A stretch of DNA of 34,294 bases from FEN-1219 sp037445815 (GTDB lineage: Bacteria > Pseudomonadota > Gammaproteobacteria > Steroidobacterales > Rariloculaceae), in NCBI GenBank assembly GCA_037445815.1, contig JBBIJV010000008.1:1-34294 (forward strand), in the 5' to 3' direction. A model generated the notes under the pieces. That model was not told the origin of the DNA. It did not search any database and saw only the letters and a list, made by a program, of their open reading frames with translations. Made by a program: the position numbers and the translations under genes. Positions 31,790-34,294 of this stretch are shown piece by piece. The first letter of the stretch is position 1; each line of letters starts with the position of its first letter.

Positions 31790-32992
31790 TCAGTGCAGCA
31801 CGGCCCCGAGCTGCTCCACGAGCCAGGCGAGCTCGCCGCGCTCCACGATCAACGGCGGCGCGAGCCGTATGACTTGCGCGTGCGTGTCCTTCGCGAGCAC
31901 GCCGCGCGCGAGCAGCCGCTCGCAGTACAGGCGCGCCGTGCCGGCGGCCGCCGCGATCTCGATGCCGACGAGCAAGCCGCGGCCGCGGATTTGCGCGACG
32001 CACGGCGCGCGCAGCGCACGCAGCTTCTCGAACAAATACTCGCCGTGCTCGGCCGCGCGCTCGGCGAGGCGCTCGTGCACCAGCACGCGCAGAGCGGTGC
32101 GGCCCACGGCCGCCGCGAGCGGGTTGCCGCCGAACGTGCTGCCGTGGTCGCCGGGGCGAAGCAGCGTCATGATCGCGCGGCTCGCGAGCACGGCCGACAC
32201 GGGATACACGCCGCCGCCGAGCGCCTTGCCCAGGATCAGGAGATCGGGCTCGGCGCCCGGCTCGTGGTCGTAGGCGAACATCTTGCCGGTACGCCCCAAG
32301 CCCGTCTGGATCTCGTCGAGCACGAACAGCACGTTGCGCTCGCGGCAGAGCGCGCGCGCCGCGGCGAGATAGCCGGCCGGGGGCACGATGATCCCGGCCT
32401 CGGCCTGGATCGGCTCGACGAGAAACGCAACCGTGTTCGGAGTGATCGCGGCGCGCAGCGCGTGCAAGTCGCCGAAGTCGACGAGCGTGAAGCCCGGCGT
32501 GAACGGACCGAAGTCCTCGCGGTATTGCGGCTCCGACGAAAACCCGACGATCGTCGTCGTGCGGCCGTGGAAATTGTTGCGGCAGACGACGATCTCGGCG
32601 CGGTCTTGCGGCACGCCCTTCACGCGATAGCCCCACTTGCGCGCGAGCTTGATCGCCGTCTCGACGCCTTCGGCGCCCGTGTTCATCGGCAGCGCCATCT
32701 CGAAGCCGGCAAGCGCGCAAAGCTCGGCCAAGAACGCGCCCATCTGATCGTTGTGCACAGCGCGCGACGTCAGCGTGAGCCGCCCCGCCTGCTCGACGAG
32801 CGCGGCGACGATGCGCGGATGCCGATGGCCGTGGTTCAGCGACGAGTACGCGCTGATGCAGTCGAGATAGCGGCGGCCGTCCACGTCCCACACCCACACG
32901 CCTTCGCCGCGCGCGATGACGACGGGCAACGGCGCATAGTTCGGCGCGCTGACGCGCTCGGCCTCGTCGACGAACGCTTGGGTCTTGCTCAT
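31790..32992 (-). CDS. rocD: Ornithine aminotransferase
   Basis: 400 aa, class III PLP-dependent transaminase of the ornithine-oxo-acid group. SAPNYAPLPVVIARGEGVWV, YLDCISAYSSLNHGH, MNTGAEGVETAIKLARKWGY, NNFHGRTTTIVGFSS, VEPIQAEAGIIVPP, LFVLDEIQTGLGRTGK (PLP-binding Asp) and LLILGKALGGGVYPVSAVL (Schiff-base Lys) are all present. It converts ornithine and 2-oxoglutarate to glutamate-5-semialdehyde and glutamate. Its ATG overlaps the arginase stop (ATGA), so the two enzymes are co-translated and act in sequence. Confidence 0.96.
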   Translation of the reverse strand: MSKTQAFVDEAERVSAPNYAPLPVVIARGEGVWVWDVDGRRYLDCISAYSSLNHGHRHPRIVAALVEQAGRLTLTSRAVHNDQMGAFLAELCALAGFEMALPMNTGAEGVETAIKLARKWGYRVKGVPQDRAEIVVCRNNFHGRTTTIVGFSSEPQYREDFGPFTPGFTLVDFGDLHALRAAITPNTVAFLVEPIQAEAGIIVPPAGYLAAARALCRERNVLFVLDEIQTGLGRTGKMFAYDHEPGAEPDLLILGKALGGGVYPVSAVLASRAIMTLLRPGDHGSTFGGNPLAAAVGRTALRVLVHERLAERAAEHGEYLFEKLRALRAPCVAQIRGRGLLVGIEIAAAAGTARLYCERLLARGVLAKDTHAQVIRLAPPLIVERGELAWLVEQLGAVLH

Positions 32993-33951
32993 AGCGTGTA
33001 CTTGTCGGCTTGCCCGCCCGTGCGCGCGAGGATCTGCAAGCCGAACAGGCTCTGCACGAGCTCGACGGCGAGCTCGGCCGTGCGGTTGCCCTCATCATAC
33101 GCGGGGTTCAGCTCCATGACGTCGAGCGAGCGCATGAGGCCCGAGTCGTAGATCATTTCCATGCAGAGCTGCGCCTCGCGGTACGTCGGCCCGCCCGGCA
33201 CCGTCGACGGCACGCCGGGCGCGATCGACGGATCGAGGAAGTCGACGTCGAAGCTCACGTGCAGGTGCACGTCGCGCTCGGCGACGTGCGCGAGCGCCTG
33301 CTCCATGACCGTGCGCATCCGAAGCTCGTCGATGCGCCGCATGTCGTAGACGACCATGCCGCTTTCGATGACGAGCTTCTTCTCGATCGCGTCGACGGAA
33401 CGGATGCCGATCTGCACCACGCGACTGGCCGGCAGCATCGGCTCGAAGCCAGCCAGGCTCACGAGCTCGGGCGGCCCGTGCCCGGCCATGATGCTGACGG
33501 GCATGCCGTGGATGTTGCCCGACGGCGACGAGCTCGCGACGTTGAAGTCGGCGTGCGCGTCGAGCCAGAACATCGCGAGCGGCCGCGCGCGCTCGGCGCA
33601 GTAGCGTGCCACGGCCGCGACGGAGCCGATGGCGACGCTGTGGTCGCCGCCCATGACGAGCGGTATCTCGCCGGCTGTGAGGCTTTCGTAAACGGCACCG
33701 TGGACGGCGCGGCACCACGCCGTCACCTCGGACAGATGCCGGTAGTCGCCGGACCGCGGCTGCTCGGGGTTCCCGGGGCCCGTCACGTTGCCGCGGTCGA
33801 TGACGTTGCGGCCGAGCCGGCGCAGGGCCTTGTCGAGGCCCGCCACGCGCAGCGCCTCGGGGCCCATGGATGCGCCCCGTCTACCCGCCCCGACGTCGGT
33901 CGGCGCGCCGATCAACGCCACGGACGCGGACTCTCGATCCGCCGTCGTCAT
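32989..33951 (-). CDS. rocF: Arginase
   Basis: 320 aa from ATG 33951; an upstream in-frame start at 33981 adds ten residues with no family support. The manganese-binding motifs are intact: GGDHSVAIGS, LDAHADFN and SFDVDFLDPSIAPGVPS, followed by GPTYREAQ and LDVMELNPAYDEGNRTAEL. It hydrolyses arginine to ornithine and urea in the cytoplasm. It leads the rocF-rocD operon, feeding ornithine to the next enzyme. No regulator of arginine catabolism is in the window. Confidence 0.96.
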   Translation of the reverse strand: MTTADRESASVALIGAPTDVGAGRRGASMGPEALRVAGLDKALRRLGRNVIDRGNVTGPGNPEQPRSGDYRHLSEVTAWCRAVHGAVYESLTAGEIPLVMGGDHSVAIGSVAAVARYCAERARPLAMFWLDAHADFNVASSSPSGNIHGMPVSIMAGHGPPELVSLAGFEPMLPASRVVQIGIRSVDAIEKKLVIESGMVVYDMRRIDELRMRTVMEQALAHVAERDVHLHVSFDVDFLDPSIAPGVPSTVPGGPTYREAQLCMEMIYDSGLMRSLDVMELNPAYDEGNRTAELAVELVQSLFGLQILARTGGQADKYTL

Positions 33952-34012
33952 CAAACGAGTGTGGCACGCGCCTCGCGTCATTTGAACCGCTGCTCCGGCG
34001 ACGGCGCGGGAC

Positions 34013-34294
34013 TCAGTCGCTCGGCCAGCCGTTTGCCAGCACTGCCCCCTCGGCGCCGGAGTCGAGCGGCTCGCCGTCGATCAGCGCGTCGACGGCTTCC
34101 CGGAAAGGCGACTCCGCGCCCGCCGGCCGATACGCTTCGCCGCCGGCCGCCCCGGCGCCGACGAGCTCCAGACGCCAGGCGCCGCCGCGGCGGCATGCGA
34201 TCGCGGCGTTGCTCGCGGCGGGCGTGGTCACGCTGAGCTCGCGGCACCACTCGCCGCCTTGTGCCTTGAACGTGAAGCGCGCCTCGGCCGTCGC
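34013..34294 (-). CDS. C-terminal part of a protein running off the window, possibly anti-sigma-like
   Basis: The minus-strand frame is open from the window edge to TGA 34013-34015, giving 93 residues: ARFTFKAQGGEWCRELSVTT, IACRRGGAWRLELVG, FREAVDALIDGEPLDSGAE, AVLANGWPSD. The pattern F-x-x-x-x-G-x-x-C-R-E followed by A-I-A-C-R-x-x-G-x-W resembles the periplasmic C-terminal domain of anti-sigma factors and surface-antigen-like proteins in gammaproteobacteria. The start and the membrane segment lie beyond the window, so the family is tentative. Confidence 0.55.
   Translation of the reverse strand, partial: ATAEARFTFKAQGGEWCRELSVTTPAASNAAIACRRGGAWRLELVGAGAAGGEAYRPAGAESPFREAVDALIDGEPLDSGAEGAVLANGWPSD

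Noticed and set aside
31660..31790. Possible remnant of a REP-associated (Y1) transposase N-terminus
   Set aside because: Only a few basic residues resemble the family and a frame change is needed; no catalytic HUH or Tyr motif is present.
31472..33151. Long plus-strand frame opposite rocD and part of rocF
   Set aside because: Antisense shadow; rocD and rocF carry intact catalytic motifs.
1..34294. CRISPR array, tRNA or rRNA genes, intact insertion sequences
   Set aside because: No regularly spaced repeats, no cloverleaf or rRNA-like stretch, and no transposase motif seen on reading both strands.

Overview
The window is GC-rich (third codon positions almost all G or C) and densely packed. 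It looks like a chromosomal piece of an uncultured or little-studied proteobacterium, most likely a gammaproteobacterium. Pointers are a Tat/lipoprotein-type envelope, a divergent MerR-type mer operon, PBP4-type DacB, monomeric isocitrate dehydrogenase, MsrA/MsrB, VapBC modules and a DUF1592/DUF1552 pair. No rRNA, tRNA, CRISPR array or intact transposase was found, so the taxonomic call is inference only.

Left part (1-6.7 kb): a co-directional block of an ankyrin-repeat protein (5' end outside the window), a cytochrome-like DUF1587/1595/1592/1588/1585 protein and a Tat-exported DUF1552 protein, closed by a strong hairpin. A stand-alone GspG-like pseudopilin domain protein follows, then dacB on the other strand.

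Central metabolic part (6.7-14.6 kb): class I fructose-bisphosphate aldolase, monomeric NADP isocitrate dehydrogenase, then three tandem full-length paralogues of LigM-type tetrahydrofolate-dependent aryl O-demethylases. The copies are separated by gaps containing hairpins, one of them a textbook intrinsic terminator. This array suggests use of methoxylated (lignin-like) aromatics, although no ring-cleavage or C1-folate genes lie in the window.

14.6-19.3 kb: a DUF1801 protein and an amino-acid permease (minus strand), a secreted DUF885 lipoprotein, and the methionine sulfoxide repair pair msrB/msrA.

Accessory part (19.3-31.3 kb): a mercury-resistance cluster (merR divergent from merP, merT, merA and a second flavin disulfide-type reductase). 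It is bracketed by two direct copies (164 bp, 5 differences) of the 3' end of an AAA/DUF4143 ATPase gene. The right copy belongs to a full-length ATPase gene broken by a frameshift and a stop; the left copy is only a tail. Next come a VapBC module whose toxin carries an unusual C-terminal extension, remnants of a DUF6152-like and an ABC (MacB/ADOP-like) permease gene, a large SBP/degenerate-GGDEF/EAL signalling protein, gene debris, and a second PIN toxin-antitoxin pair. This is a region of gene gain and decay.

Right end (31.8-34.3 kb): arginase and ornithine aminotransferase, translationally overlapped (arginine to glutamate-semialdehyde catabolism), and the C-terminal end of a small, possibly anti-sigma-like, protein leaving the window.
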